This document shows, one piece after another, positions 24,094 to 32,043 of a stretch of 64,000 bases of DNA (position 1 is its first letter; each line of letters starts with the position of its first letter). A program made the translations under genes and the position numbers. Origin of the DNA: Dysosmobacter segnis (GTDB taxonomy: Bacteria; Bacillota; Clostridia; Oscillospirales; Oscillospiraceae); NCBI RefSeq assembly GCF_014297285.1, contig NZ_JACOQI010000003.1, forward strand, positions 62,001 to 126,000. The letters run 5' to 3'. The notes beneath the pieces are model-generated. The model was not told the DNA's origin, made no database searches, and saw nothing but the letters and a program-made list of their open reading frames with translations.

Positions 24094-25842
24094 TTATTTT
24101 CCGTTTTGCAGACGCCTCACCAAGTCCTCTGCCGGGGTGACGTTGACGGTGCGGTAGGTGGTGTAGATCACCATGCCGGGGCGGGCGCCTGCCGGTTTTT
24201 TGACATACTTCACCTGTGTGCAGTCCACCGGCACATTGGCGCTGTCCTTGGCCTGGGAGTAGTAGGCTGCCAGACTTGCGGCCTCTGTAATATCCTGATC
24301 CCCCGGCTCCCCGCCGTTGGTACAGAGGATCACATGGGAGCCGTGGAGCTTTTGCACATGGAACCACAGATCCCGGTAGTCGGCGTCCTTCAGGGTCAGT
24401 TTGTCGTTCTGGCGGTTGTTCCGCCCCACCAGTACCCGGAAGCCGCCGGAGGTTTTGAATTCCCGTGGCTTGGAGGGCCGCTGGAGCACCTTCTTCCCCT
24501 GCTTACGGATGAAGCCGGCATCGCTCATTTCCCCCCGGATGTCCAGAAAGTCCTGCTCTGTTTCCGCCTGCTGGATCTCCTGCAAAACGCTCTCCAAATA
24601 AGCAAGGTCTCGACGAGCCAGAGCCATCTGCTCCCGGAGGTACTTCTCCGCTGTCTTAGCCTTGGTGTAGCGTTTATAATACTTGGCGGCGTTCTGCTGG
24701 GGCGTCAGCAGCGGGTCCAGCGGAATGGTGACCTCCGCCAGATCTTCATCGTAGTAATTCTGGCAGACCAGCTTGCTCTCCCCACGCTCCATGCGGTAGA
24801 GATTGGCGGTGATGAGGTCCCCGGACAGCCGCAGAGCGTCCCGCTCCTGGGTGGCAGCGTAGTCTTTCTCCTGCAAGGCCAGTTTGCGCCGCACCCGGCC
24901 CCGGGCGGTGGTGGCGGTGCGGATCAGGTCCGCTCCCCGCTGCCGCACCCGCTCCTGCCGCTCCTTGGCTTCATAAAAGCTGTCCAGCAGAGCGGAAAAG
25001 CTCTCAAAGGTCTCCGTTTCCGCCGCAAGGCCGTATTGGTGCACCGGCAAGGCGGAAAATTCAAAGGGAACCCCCTCCCGTTTCAGAACGATCGGCGTAA
25101 AGCTGTTTTCCTTTACACAATTTGCAAACGCAAAGAAAGCGTCCTGAAAACGGCTTCTTCCGGCCTCGTCCAGATTGCAGAGCCGCCCGTCCGTTTCCCC
25201 GCAGGCCCGGAAGCTGAGTTCCCGGGCCATCAGGGGCGAAATTCCGAAATAGGCGTCCAGCAGGAAGCGATCCAGCTGGATCTCCGGATTGACTTGGGCC
25301 AGCTTTTCGGCAAGGCCCTCCTCTGTTTCCTCTAAAAAGGGCAGCCGTCCTGTGGAGGCGGGAGGCTCGTAAAAAAGCCCCGGCAAAACCTGCCGGGCTG
25401 CGGACATCTCTGCGTCCACCCGGCGCATACAGTCGATGACCCGGTTCTCGCCGTCCAGCAGAATCAGGTTGGAGCGGCGGCCCATGGCCTCCAGCACCAG
25501 CGTCCGGTGGCCCGGCTGACCGAAATCATCGGTCACGTCCAGTTCAATTCGCACCAGCCGTTCCAAACCCGGCTGGGTGATCTCTGCCACCCGTGCCCCC
25601 ACCAGATGCTTGCGCAGCAGCATACAGAACATGGGCGGCTCTGCCGGATTGTCCCGCAGCAGCTCCGTCAGCTGGAGACGGGGGGCATTAGCCCCGGCGT
25701 TCAGCAGAAGCCGCTTGTTGCCCCGCAGCAGTAGGATCACCTGATCGCGGGCGGGCTGCTGCACCTTATCGATGCGCAGATTCAAAAGCTGGGGCCGCAG
25801 CTCCTCCACCACGGCCCGGAGGGAAATTGCGTCCAAGGGCAT
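24094..25842 (-). CDS. rqcH: Ribosome quality control protein RqcH (NFACT family)
   Basis: RqcH binds stalled 50S-peptidyl-tRNA complexes and recruits tRNA-Ala to add C-terminal alanine tails. The 582-aa product has the NFACT-N start MPLDAISLRAVVEEL, GNKRLLLNAGANAPR, the LEAMGRRSNLILLD motif, a central coiled-coil and HhH region, and the NFACT-R block LVGRNNRQNDKLT, LWFHVQKLHGSHVIL and ARPGMVIYTTYRTVNV. It was formerly annotated as a fibronectin-binding protein. It follows mrnC by 3 nt and was probably transcribed with it. Confidence 0.95.
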   Translation of the reverse strand: MPLDAISLRAVVEELRPQLLNLRIDKVQQPARDQVILLLRGNKRLLLNAGANAPRLQLTELLRDNPAEPPMFCMLLRKHLVGARVAEITQPGLERLVRIELDVTDDFGQPGHRTLVLEAMGRRSNLILLDGENRVIDCMRRVDAEMSAARQVLPGLFYEPPASTGRLPFLEETEEGLAEKLAQVNPEIQLDRFLLDAYFGISPLMARELSFRACGETDGRLCNLDEAGRSRFQDAFFAFANCVKENSFTPIVLKREGVPFEFSALPVHQYGLAAETETFESFSALLDSFYEAKERQERVRQRGADLIRTATTARGRVRRKLALQEKDYAATQERDALRLSGDLITANLYRMERGESKLVCQNYYDEDLAEVTIPLDPLLTPQQNAAKYYKRYTKAKTAEKYLREQMALARRDLAYLESVLQEIQQAETEQDFLDIRGEMSDAGFIRKQGKKVLQRPSKPREFKTSGGFRVLVGRNNRQNDKLTLKDADYRDLWFHVQKLHGSHVILCTNGGEPGDQDITEAASLAAYYSQAKDSANVPVDCTQVKYVKKPAGARPGMVIYTTYRTVNVTPAEDLVRRLQNGK

Positions 25843-25845
25843 TTC

Positions 25846-26247
25846 TTATTCCTCCATCATCACGTCAAAGAGATCGCTGGCCCGCTGACGCTGTCCGCCC
25901 AGATACAGCCAGCCGAACAGGGCCTCCAGCGCCGTGGCGGTGCTGTACTGGGCACGGCTGGCGTGGCTGGGTATCGAATGGACCTGGGCGTTGCGGCCCC
26001 GGCGGAACACAGCCAGTTCCTCCTCCGTCAGCATGGGGAGAATCTTTTCCGCGCAGGCGGCCTGATGCTCCGCCCGTACCAGCTGGATGGTGGCCTGATG
26101 GAGTCCTTTGCCGGTGGCTTTGCCGTGCTGACACAGCCATCCCCGCACCAGCAGTTCAAACACCGCATCCCCCATGTGGGCCAGACCGATGGAACTGATG
26201 CCCCGAAGCTGGTCCTCCGTCATACAGATCTCAAAGTGATTTTCCAT
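25846..26247 (-). CDS. mrnC: Mini-ribonuclease 3
   Basis: Mini-III is an RNase III-like enzyme without a dsRNA-binding domain that matures 23S rRNA. The 133-aa protein shows the catalytic segment GLAHMGDAVFELLVRG with the key Asp at residue 27, and the second site near STATALEALFGWLYLGG. In many Firmicutes it sits next to cysS; here it precedes rqcH. SD GAGGAG lies 5 nt before the ATG. A terminator-like hairpin lies just upstream of the SD. Confidence 0.93.
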   Translation of the reverse strand: MENHFEICMTEDQLRGISSIGLAHMGDAVFELLVRGWLCQHGKATGKGLHQATIQLVRAEHQAACAEKILPMLTEEELAVFRRGRNAQVHSIPSHASRAQYSTATALEALFGWLYLGGQRQRASDLFDVMMEE

Positions 26248-26263
26248 GATTTCTCCTCACATG

Positions 26264-26291
26264 AAAAAAAGATTTGCCCGGGCAAATCTTT
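26264..26291 (-). terminator. Terminator-like hairpin in the mrnC leader
   Basis: A 24-bp perfect palindrome (26268-26291, stem AAAGATTTGC, loop CCGG) is followed on the minus strand by seven Ts. It lies only about 17 nt upstream of the mrnC ATG, downstream of the only candidate promoter. It may attenuate mrnC-rqcH or block read-through from the decarboxylase gene. Confidence 0.7.
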
Positions 26292-26305
26292 CAAATTCTG
26301 TGCTT

Positions 26306-26334
26306 ACACTACCACAAATCCCGGAAAAATGCAA
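26306..26334 (-). promoter_or_regulatory. Candidate promoter of mrnC-rqcH
   Basis: TTGCAT (26329-26334) and TAGTGT (26306-26311) with a 17-bp spacer on the minus strand. The -10 is weak. The predicted start would lie only about 8 nt before the terminator-like hairpin. Confidence 0.4.
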
Positions 26335-26394
26335 GTCTTGTTCCGAAAATGTTCCAGAGCGGCTCATGGCGGCAGTCCTCAAGAACTGACTGAT

Positions 26395-26431
26395 AAAAAA
26401 CTCGGCGGAGCCAGCATAGCTGGCTCCGCCG
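26395..26431 (-). terminator. Terminator after the PLP decarboxylase gene
   Basis: A perfect 13-bp stem (CGGCGGAGCCAGC and complement, 3-nt loop) followed on the minus strand by AG and six Ts (26395-26400). Confidence 0.9.
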
Positions 26432-26484
26432 GTCATTGAATTGCACGCTATTTAACAGGGCCGTGCCCTTTCGAGCTTACAGAC

Positions 26485-27705
26485 TTAGAAATCCGTGTTC
26501 ACCACAGTGCCGTCAGCCCGCAGGAACAGCTGGGCAGGCTTGGGCTGAGAGGCAAATTGCATGGGGCTGATAACGGCGGCGTAAGAGCCGGCGTTGGGGA
26601 ACACCACGGTGTCGCCCACTTCCATCTTGGGCATGTCCGCATCGGAAAGGACCAGATCCGTGCCGGTGCAGAGGTTGCCCGTCACGGTGACGGTCTCCCG
26701 CTCCGCAGTCTCCACCAGGGGGATCATCTGGAAGGAGTGGTCACCGGTGTAGATCGGCTCCCATGCGGCGATGGGGCCATTGCCCATGAAGTGCTCCAGC
26801 ATGGCCACCATGGAGGGACGGGCAAAGCCGTTCAGCGTGGCGCTGAGCAGCACGAAGTTCTTGCCATGGGTGACCTTCTTGTCCACCACCTTGGCGACGT
26901 AGGTACCGGCGGTACCAACGGCGTAACGGCCGGTCTCGATGTAGAAGCGGGTCTCCGGCAGCTTTTCCTGGAACTCTGCCATGAGCCGCTGGGTCTCAGC
27001 ACCCAGAGCCGTCGTATCAAAGGGCTTATCCGTCTCGCAGAAGGGAATACCCATGCCGGAACCCAGGTTCACAAACTTCAGGGTACCGAAAGCCTCCCGC
27101 ATGGAAACAGACAGCCGGAACATATTCCGATAATAGCCCTTCAGAGTCTCAGCGCTGAGCTCCTGGCTCTTCAGATGGGCATGGAGGCCCACGATGCGGA
27201 TGTTGGGCAGCTTCTTCCAAGACTTCATAGAATCATAGATGAGCTGCTCGTCAATGCCGAACTTGGAAGCGACACCGGTATCGGCGGTATAGGTGAAGTC
27301 AGGGTTGACCCGCAGGCCGATCTCCGCCACAATGCCCTGCTCCGCAGCAGCCTCCTGAATGCGCTCCACCTCTGCGGCACTGTCAGCCACCAGCGTGGAG
27401 ATGCCCAAGCCGCCCCGGATGTCCGCCATGGTCTTACCGGGGGCGGAGAAAATCACCATGTCCTTGCCCAGACCGGCCTTCTGGCCCATAACGCACTCAG
27501 CCAGGCTGGCGGCGTCCACGCCGAAGCCCTGATTCAGTACGCAGCGCAGGACCTCCGGATAGGGGTTGCATTTCACGGAATACAGGAAAGTCACACCGGG
27601 GAAATCCGTCTTCAGCTGTTCCGTATTCTTCCGGATGATGGCCTCCTCATAAAGATAAAAGCTGTCATGCTGCTTGGCCTGCTCTAAAATGCATTCGCGA
27701 TTCAT
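26485..27705 (-). CDS. Fold-type III PLP-dependent amino-acid decarboxylase (DapDC/OrnDC family)
   Basis: A 406-aa alanine racemase-fold decarboxylase. PLP lysine K45 sits in FLYSVKCNP; the substrate/PLP segments are GVDAASLAE, GLHAHLKSQ, the glycine loop LGSGMGIPF, ETGRY and the Cys-containing GNLCTGTDLV, followed by NAGSYAAVISPMQF. Classical DapDC has HxHIGS and GPxCESGD, and both are altered here (HAHLKS, GNLCTGTD), so meso-diaminopimelate is not a safe substrate; ornithine, lysine or a D-amino acid are possible. The start at 27705 has AGGA 8 nt upstream. It is a single-gene unit, not linked to lysC or dapA. Confidence 0.8.
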   Translation of the reverse strand: MNRECILEQAKQHDSFYLYEEAIIRKNTEQLKTDFPGVTFLYSVKCNPYPEVLRCVLNQGFGVDAASLAECVMGQKAGLGKDMVIFSAPGKTMADIRGGLGISTLVADSAAEVERIQEAAAEQGIVAEIGLRVNPDFTYTADTGVASKFGIDEQLIYDSMKSWKKLPNIRIVGLHAHLKSQELSAETLKGYYRNMFRLSVSMREAFGTLKFVNLGSGMGIPFCETDKPFDTTALGAETQRLMAEFQEKLPETRFYIETGRYAVGTAGTYVAKVVDKKVTHGKNFVLLSATLNGFARPSMVAMLEHFMGNGPIAAWEPIYTGDHSFQMIPLVETAERETVTVTGNLCTGTDLVLSDADMPKMEVGDTVVFPNAGSYAAVISPMQFASQPKPAQLFLRADGTVVNTDF

Positions 27706-27776
27706 GGTCACAGTCCTCTCTTTCATAAAATTCATAAAAATGATCTCATTTTCGGGATCGATGTTGCTCTACTCTG

Positions 27777-27785
27777 ACTATACCA
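27777..27785 (-). promoter_or_regulatory. Extended -10 promoter of the decarboxylase gene
   Basis: On the minus strand TGGTATAGT gives an extended -10 (TG-N-TATAGT). No good -35 is present at 17 bp, which fits an extended -10 promoter. Confidence 0.5.
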
Positions 27786-28034
27786 CAGCCGCGGACAAAT
27801 AACCATATAGGAAAAACTGAACACCTGTGGCACAGATCCGTGATGCCCTTCCATCTTCTCTGAATCACCGTTGAAAAAACGTCAGGCAAACGGTTCACAC
27901 ATACGCAGAAAACACAGCAACTCGCCATTCAAGCAGTCCGGGTGTGTCCAGACTTTTGATCGAGCAGTCAGTGCGGAAAATTGCGCAAAACACGCAGAGA
28001 ACGATCCGGAAGAAATCAATTCCGTAAAGTAAAG
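27786..28034. other. Non-coding gap between decarboxylase promoter and tRNA-Gln terminator
   Basis: About 250 bp with no credible gene. Short open frames here lack an SD and any recognisable protein pattern. I see no strong dyad or repeat. Confidence 0.6.
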
Positions 28035-28068
28035 AAAAGTCCTGAAACCTTGTGGTTTCAGGACTTTT
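28035..28068. terminator. Terminator after tRNA-Gln
   Basis: AAAAGTCCTGAAACC, loop TTGT, GGTTTCAGGACTTTT: a 15-bp stem ending one base before the encoded CCA of tRNA-Gln. Confidence 0.9.
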
Positions 28069-28069
28069 G

Positions 28070-28143
28070 TGGCAGCGGGTGAAGGATTCGAACCCTCACA
28101 TACAGAGTCAGAGTCTGCTGTGCTACCTTTACACAAACCCGCT
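28070..28143 (-). tRNA. tRNA-Gln (anticodon CUG)
   Basis: A 74-nt tRNA with encoded CCA. Acceptor arms AGCGGGT and ACCCGCT pair fully; the discriminator is G73, as expected for glutamine. The D arm is GTG...CAC, the anticodon loop CTCTGAC gives anticodon CTG, and the T loop is TTCGAAT with GAGGG/CCTTC stem (one GU). It reads codon CAG, the main glutamine codon at this GC content, and is the substrate of GlnRS encoded at 3.2-4.9 kb. It is a single-tRNA transcription unit with promoter and terminator. Confidence 0.93.
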
Positions 28144-28177
28144 ATATTCGTTCGCTCGTGTCGCACGAACAGGTATT

Positions 28178-28205
28178 ATTATACCGGAAAACAAGAATTT
28201 GTCAA
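28178..28205 (-). promoter_or_regulatory. Promoter of tRNA-Gln
   Basis: Consensus TTGACA (28200-28205) and TATAAT (28178-28183), spacer 16 bp. The pre-tRNA leader holds an inverted repeat (GTTCG...CGAAC, 28150-28170) that could form a 5' hairpin. Confidence 0.85.
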
Positions 28206-28471
28206 GGGGTTTTTTGAAAAAAATAATATTTGCCGATTTCAGCCATTTTCAGGGCGTTTTTTATGGACAATACGTACTCCGCGTGCATCATCAGAAGCAG
28301 ATCTCGTTATTCCGCAAGTGAGATCCGGCGCAGAGTCTGCTTTTTCTTTAAATTTCATCCGTCACCAGTGCCCCGCTCCCCCCTGTTCCATGTAATCTTG
28401 TATTTTCAGGCACGGAAGAGATATGGACCCGGATCGTGACACTTTGGATCCGTCTCATCAGAGATGGAAGC
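28206..28471. other. Non-coding gap upstream of the tRNA promoter
   Basis: About 265 bp, locally AT-rich at first and then mixed. Small open frames on the plus strand have no SD, and their products resemble no protein I know. I see no defined RNA structure; a small RNA cannot be excluded. Confidence 0.55.
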
Positions 28472-28472
28472 G

Positions 28473-28507
28473 AAAACAGCGCCCGTCTTTCGACAGGCGC
28501 TGTTTTT
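28473..28507. terminator. Terminator after the zinc-ribbon gene
   Basis: AAAACAGCGCC and GGCGCTGTTTT arms around an inner GTC/GAC stem, with T runs on both strands. It lies about 31 nt past the zinc-ribbon stop codon. Confidence 0.8.
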
Positions 28508-28538
28508 CAGCAAGAAACAAAACGAATCGTTCGTTCAA

Positions 28539-28817
28539 TTAGCCCTGCTCACGCATCTTGGCGAAGCACTCGCTGCAATAGACCGGACGGTCGGACTTGG
28601 GCTCAAAGGGAACCTTGGCCTCGCCGCCGCAGGCAGCGCAAACAGCGGTGAAGTACTCGCGGGGACCGCGGGCAGCGTTCTTGCGAGCGTCACGGCAGGC
28701 CTTGCAGCGCTGGGGCTCGTTCTGGAAGCCGCGCTCAGCATAGAACTCCTGCTCACCGGCGGTGAACACGAACTCCTGGCCACACTCTTTGCACACTAAG
28801 GTCTTGTCTTCGTACAT
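28539..28817 (-). CDS. Zinc-ribbon domain protein
   Basis: A 92-aa protein with two metal-binding knuckle pairs. The first is CKEC...CKAC in an LVCKECGQEFVFTAGEQEFY context, which matches the probable zinc-ribbon (zf-trcl) family. The second is CAAC...CSEC, matching the short CxxC-CxxC ribbon found after it in Clostridia. The function is unknown; such proteins are common, often highly expressed and may bind nucleic acid. It sits 38 bp downstream of the sigH-like gene on the same strand and may be cotranscribed with it. Confidence 0.82.
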   Translation of the reverse strand: MYEDKTLVCKECGQEFVFTAGEQEFYAERGFQNEPQRCKACRDARKNAARGPREYFTAVCAACGGEAKVPFEPKSDRPVYCSECFAKMREQG

Positions 28818-28855
28818 GATTTTACCCTCTCTTTGAAAAGAAAAATATATTGCGT

Positions 28856-29497
28856 TCAGCGTGAGCTGAATTCGCCGGAAAGAATTTGCTGTGCCACCTT
28901 GCGCCGGATACGCTGCACAGCGTTGTCCACGGACTTCGCGCTTTTGCCCACTTCCAGGGCGATTTCTCTGCAGGAAAGCCCGTCTAAATAGTACCCCAGG
29001 ATCTTCGCTTCAAATTCGGACAACTGTTTCCGGACACCGGATAAGAGGGCTGCCGTATGTTCCCTGTCAATAAGGTCATCTTCAGGGTCGCGCTGCGCCA
29101 GATGATTGGTGCCAGAGGTGTAGGAATTGCTGTCAAAGTCGGGAGTATCCAATGAGACCGACTGGTTCAGCACCTGATGCTTCTCCCGTCCCGCGGAACG
29201 CAGAGCGGAATACAGTCGGCTTCGTATGCAAATCTCGGCAAAGGTCCGGAATGAGGCATCCTTGTTGCCATTGAATTCCCGCACAGCCTTGATGAGCCCC
29301 AGCATTCCCTCCTGCGTCAGGTCCTCACTGTCACCGCCTGCCAGAAAATACGGGCGGGCACAGGTGCGAACCAACCGGATATACCGGGCGGCTAAAATCT
29401 CCTCCGCCTGACGATTGCCTTCGGCAACCAGACGGCACAGCTCCTCATCGGTCAATGCTTCCGGGAAATTCAATTTTTCATTTGGAACTTTGCACAT
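28856..29497 (-). CDS. sigH: SigH-type RNA polymerase sigma factor
   Basis: A 213-aa sigma-70 family protein of the SigH branch, which in Bacillus opens sporulation and competence. Region 2 shows LVRTCARPYFLAGGDSEDL, TQEGMLGLIKAVREF and ASFRTFAEICIRSRLYSALR; region 4 shows YLDGLSCREIALEVGKSAKS and VDNAVQRIRRKV. The ATG at 29497 has no SD and lies 6 nt from a consensus -10 box, so the mRNA appears leaderless. No better in-frame start exists downstream. Assignment as SigH is by overall pattern and size. Confidence 0.87.
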   Translation of the reverse strand: MCKVPNEKLNFPEALTDEELCRLVAEGNRQAEEILAARYIRLVRTCARPYFLAGGDSEDLTQEGMLGLIKAVREFNGNKDASFRTFAEICIRSRLYSALRSAGREKHQVLNQSVSLDTPDFDSNSYTSGTNHLAQRDPEDDLIDREHTAALLSGVRKQLSEFEAKILGYYLDGLSCREIALEVGKSAKSVDNAVQRIRRKVAQQILSGEFSSR

Positions 29498-29502
29498 AAT
29501 GT

Positions 29503-29532
29503 ATTATACCTATCTTGTTGCTGAAATGTCAA
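29503..29532 (-). promoter_or_regulatory. Consensus sigma-A promoter abutting the sigH-like start codon
   Basis: TTGACA (29527-29532) and TATAAT (29503-29508) with an 18-bp spacer on the minus strand. Only 5 nt separate the -10 from the ATG, so the start site is expected at or within one base of the A of ATG. Confidence 0.85.
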
Positions 29533-29628
29533 GCAAAATATAAAATTCTCGTGAATAAACCAGAAAATTTTTAGTGAAATTATGGAGAAAATCGTTTGCT
29601 TCAGGTTTTCTTTCCCACAACGACGCTT

Positions 29629-30690
29629 TTAAAAGGTCAATTGATCCATCAGCGGACCCTCTGCAGCGCCGCCGGGAATGGGCTTATGGAGGTGCTGATA
29701 CGCCTTTTGCGTCACACACCGCCCCCGGGGAGTGCGGGTCAGGAACCCCAACTGCATGAGGTACGGCTCGTAAACGTCCTCCAGAGTCACGGACTCCTCT
29801 CCGATGGTGGCCGCCAGAGTCTCCAGCCCCACGGGGCCGCCGTTGTAGTTTTCGATGATGGCCGCCATCATCCGCCGGTCCACCGGGTCCAGCCCCAGAT
29901 AGTCGATCTCCAGCGCGCAGAGGGCCTCGTCCGCCACCTGCTTGGTGATGACGCCGTCGGCCTTCACGTCCGCGAAGTCCCGCACCCGGCGGAGCATCCG
30001 GTTGGCGATCCGGGGCGTCCCCCGGCTGCGGCGGGCGATCTCGTAGGCGCCCTCCGGTACAATATCACAGTTCAAAATTCCGGCGGAGCGGGTGACGATC
30101 TTCGACAGTTCCTCCGGGGTATACAGCTCCAGCCGCAGCGTCACGCCAAAGCGGTCCCGCAGGGGGGCCGAGAGCTGTCCGGCCCGGGTGGTAGCGCCGA
30201 TCAGGGTGAAGTGGGGCAGATCCAGCCGGATGGAGTTGGCCGACGGCCCCTTGCCTACGATAATATCCAGAGCGTAGTCCTCCATCGCGGGATACAGAAT
30301 TTCCTCCACGGAGCGGTTCAGCCGGTGGATCTCGTCCACAAACAGGATGTCTCCCTCGTTGAGGTTTGTCAGCAGCGCCGCCAGATCGCCTGGCTTTTCA
30401 ATGGCCGGGCCGGAGGTGATACGGATGTTGACCCCCATCTCCTGAGCGATGATGCCTGCCAGGGTCGTCTTGCCCAGTCCCGGCGGGCCGTGGAGCAGAA
30501 CATGGTCCAAAGATTCCTGCCGCTTCCGGGCGGCCTGAATGAAGATGCTCAGATTCTCCTTGGCCTTTTCCTGACCGATGTACTCCGCCAGGGTCTTGGG
30601 CCGCAGAGAGGATTCCTGAGCGTCCTCTGCCAGAAAGGTCTTGGCCACGATAGGCTCCTCGTAAATATCATTTCCAAAGTCGATGCTCAA
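29629..30690 (-). CDS. ruvB: Holliday junction branch migration helicase RuvB
   Basis: RuvB is the hexameric AAA+ motor that drives Holliday junction migration with RuvA. The 353-aa protein has an N-terminal tail, then [20 protein letters not shown], Walker [10 protein letters not shown], Walker [11 protein letters not shown], sensor [19 protein letters not shown] (arginine finger region), sensor 2 [17 protein letters not shown], and the C-terminal winged helix ending [13 protein letters not shown]. It is last of the ruvC-ruvA-ruvB set, 89 bp after ruvA. Confidence 0.98.
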   Translation of the reverse strand: MSIDFGNDIYEEPIVAKTFLAEDAQESSLRPKTLAEYIGQEKAKENLSIFIQAARKRQESLDHVLLHGPPGLGKTTLAGIIAQEMGVNIRITSGPAIEKPGDLAALLTNLNEGDILFVDEIHRLNRSVEEILYPAMEDYALDIIVGKGPSANSIRLDLPHFTLIGATTRAGQLSAPLRDRFGVTLRLELYTPEELSKIVTRSAGILNCDIVPEGAYEIARRSRGTPRIANRMLRRVRDFADVKADGVITKQVADEALCALEIDYLGLDPVDRRMMAAIIENYNGGPVGLETLAATIGEESVTLEDVYEPYLMQLGFLTRTPRGRCVTQKAYQHLHKPIPGGAAEGPLMDQLTF

Positions 30691-30779
30691 AATGTCACTT
30701 CCCTATGCCGTCAAATTCATGCCCAATATACAGGCCGCCGTCACAGTCAAGCCTGCCGGCAGTCCGCGCAGATTTTCCA

Positions 30780-31385
30780 TCACTTCACCATTTTTTTCAG
30801 GCTCTGGCGGATGATCTCCTCCAACGGCAGATTCTCCACATCCACGCCCTTGAGGGCCATCTGCACCTCTTGCGTGGAATAGCCCAGCACCGCCAGCGCC
30901 GCAGCAGCCTCGGTGGCCTTGCTGGTAAACACAGCGGGGACCGCCGCGCCCTTTCCGCCGGAGAAGTCCAGTCCGGAGGCGGTCTCCTTCGCCATTTTGT
31001 CCTTCAATTCCAAAATGATCCGCTGGGCGATCTTTTTGCCGATGCCTTGGGCCGCCGTCAGGGACTTGGCGTCCTCCGTGACGATGGCCATGGCCAGACC
31101 CTCCGGCGTGTTGGCGGAAAGGATGGCCAGCGCCGCCTTGGGTCCCACACCGGACACCCCCAGCAGCAGCTTGAAGCTGTTCAGCTCGTTCTGGGTGGCA
31201 AAGCCGTAGAGATCAAAGATGCTCTCTCCCACGTTCAGGTAGGTGTAGAGCTTCTTCTTTTCCCCCTTTTTCAGCTGGGAGAGGGTGTTATTGGTGGTCA
31301 TGCAGGCGTATCCCACGCCGCCGCAGTCGATGACGGCCAGCCCCGGCAGGATCTCCGCCACGGTGCCGTCCAGATAGTAAAACAT
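30780..31385 (-). CDS. ruvA: Holliday junction DNA-binding protein RuvA
   Basis: RuvA tetramers hold the four-way junction open for RuvB. The 201-aa protein starts MFYYLDGTVAEILPGLAVID (OB-fold), has the two helix-hairpin-helix motifs in LLGVSGVGPKAALAIL and AAQGIGKKIAQRIILELKDK, and a C-terminal RuvB-contacting domain with AAAALAVLGYSTQEV. It lies 12 bp after ruvC in the same operon. Confidence 0.97.
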   Translation of the reverse strand: MFYYLDGTVAEILPGLAVIDCGGVGYACMTTNNTLSQLKKGEKKKLYTYLNVGESIFDLYGFATQNELNSFKLLLGVSGVGPKAALAILSANTPEGLAMAIVTEDAKSLTAAQGIGKKIAQRIILELKDKMAKETASGLDFSGGKGAAVPAVFTSKATEAAAALAVLGYSTQEVQMALKGVDVENLPLEEIIRQSLKKMVK

Positions 31386-31397
31386 ACGGTTTTCTCC

Positions 31398-31907
31398 TTA
31401 TACAGTTTCCTTCTCCGGCTTGATCTGCGGGAGCCGTGAAGTAGAACTCCTTGCGTGGCATAACGCCAGCGCCAGCGCATCGGCGGCGTCATCGGGCCGG
31501 GGTGTTTTCGCCAATTTCAGCAGCCGCTTGGTCATATCCATGACCTGCCGCTTCTCCGCCTTGCCGTAGCCGGTGACGGCCATCTTCACCTGCCCCGGCG
31601 TGTACTCAAACAGCGGGATGCCGCACCGCTCCGCGGCGCACAGCAGCACCCCACGGCCATGGGCCACGGCGATGCCGGTGGTGATATTCGTGTTGAAGAA
31701 CAGCTCCTCCACGGAGATCACATCCGGCTTCAGCTGGCCGATAAGCTCCTCCATGTCCCGGTCGATCTGGTAGAGCCGTTTGGACAGAGGCAGCCCCGCC
31801 GGGGTGGTGATGGCCCCATAGGTCACCATTCTGTATTGTGCCCGCTCCCCTTCGATCAGCCCAAAGCCGATGGTGGCGTAGCCGGGGTCGATGCCTAAGA
31901 TCCGCAC
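31398..31907 (-). CDS. ruvC: Crossover junction endonuclease RuvC
   Basis: RuvC resolves Holliday junctions. The 169-aa protein shows GIDPGYATIGFG with D7, the catalytic glutamate in ISVEELFFNTN (E67 or E68), and the C-terminal acidic pair in RPDDAADALA (D139/D140 and D143). GYGKAEKRQVMDM is also typical. It heads the ruvCAB operon with its own promoter and is divergent from the VanX-like gene. Confidence 0.97.
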   Translation of the reverse strand: MRILGIDPGYATIGFGLIEGERAQYRMVTYGAITTPAGLPLSKRLYQIDRDMEELIGQLKPDVISVEELFFNTNITTGIAVAHGRGVLLCAAERCGIPLFEYTPGQVKMAVTGYGKAEKRQVMDMTKRLLKLAKTPRPDDAADALALALCHARSSTSRLPQIKPEKETV

Positions 31908-31937
31908 AGTGTCCCTCTTTTCTTCTCAATTAAAAAT

Positions 31938-31966
31938 AGTATAGCAAACTTGCCGCCAAACCGCAA
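31938..31966 (-). promoter_or_regulatory. Promoter of ruvCAB
   Basis: TTGCGG (31961-31966) and TATACT (31938-31943) with a 17-bp spacer on the minus strand. I saw no clear LexA (GAAC-N4-GTTC) box in this gap. Confidence 0.65.
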
Positions 31967-32043
31967 CAAGAAAAACAGATGTTCGATAATTTCTGTAAGA
32001 TTCCGGCTTGCATCCGCAGGGGCGGTATGATACCATATAAAAA

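Noticed and set aside
28052..28439. Small plus-strand frames over and beyond tRNA-Gln
   Set aside because: They overlap the tRNA or its promoter, lack SDs and give no recognisable protein.
31908..32043. LexA/SOS box before ruvCAB
   Set aside because: No GAAC-N4-GTTC-like dyad found in the divergent gap; only an ordinary sigma-A promoter is visible.
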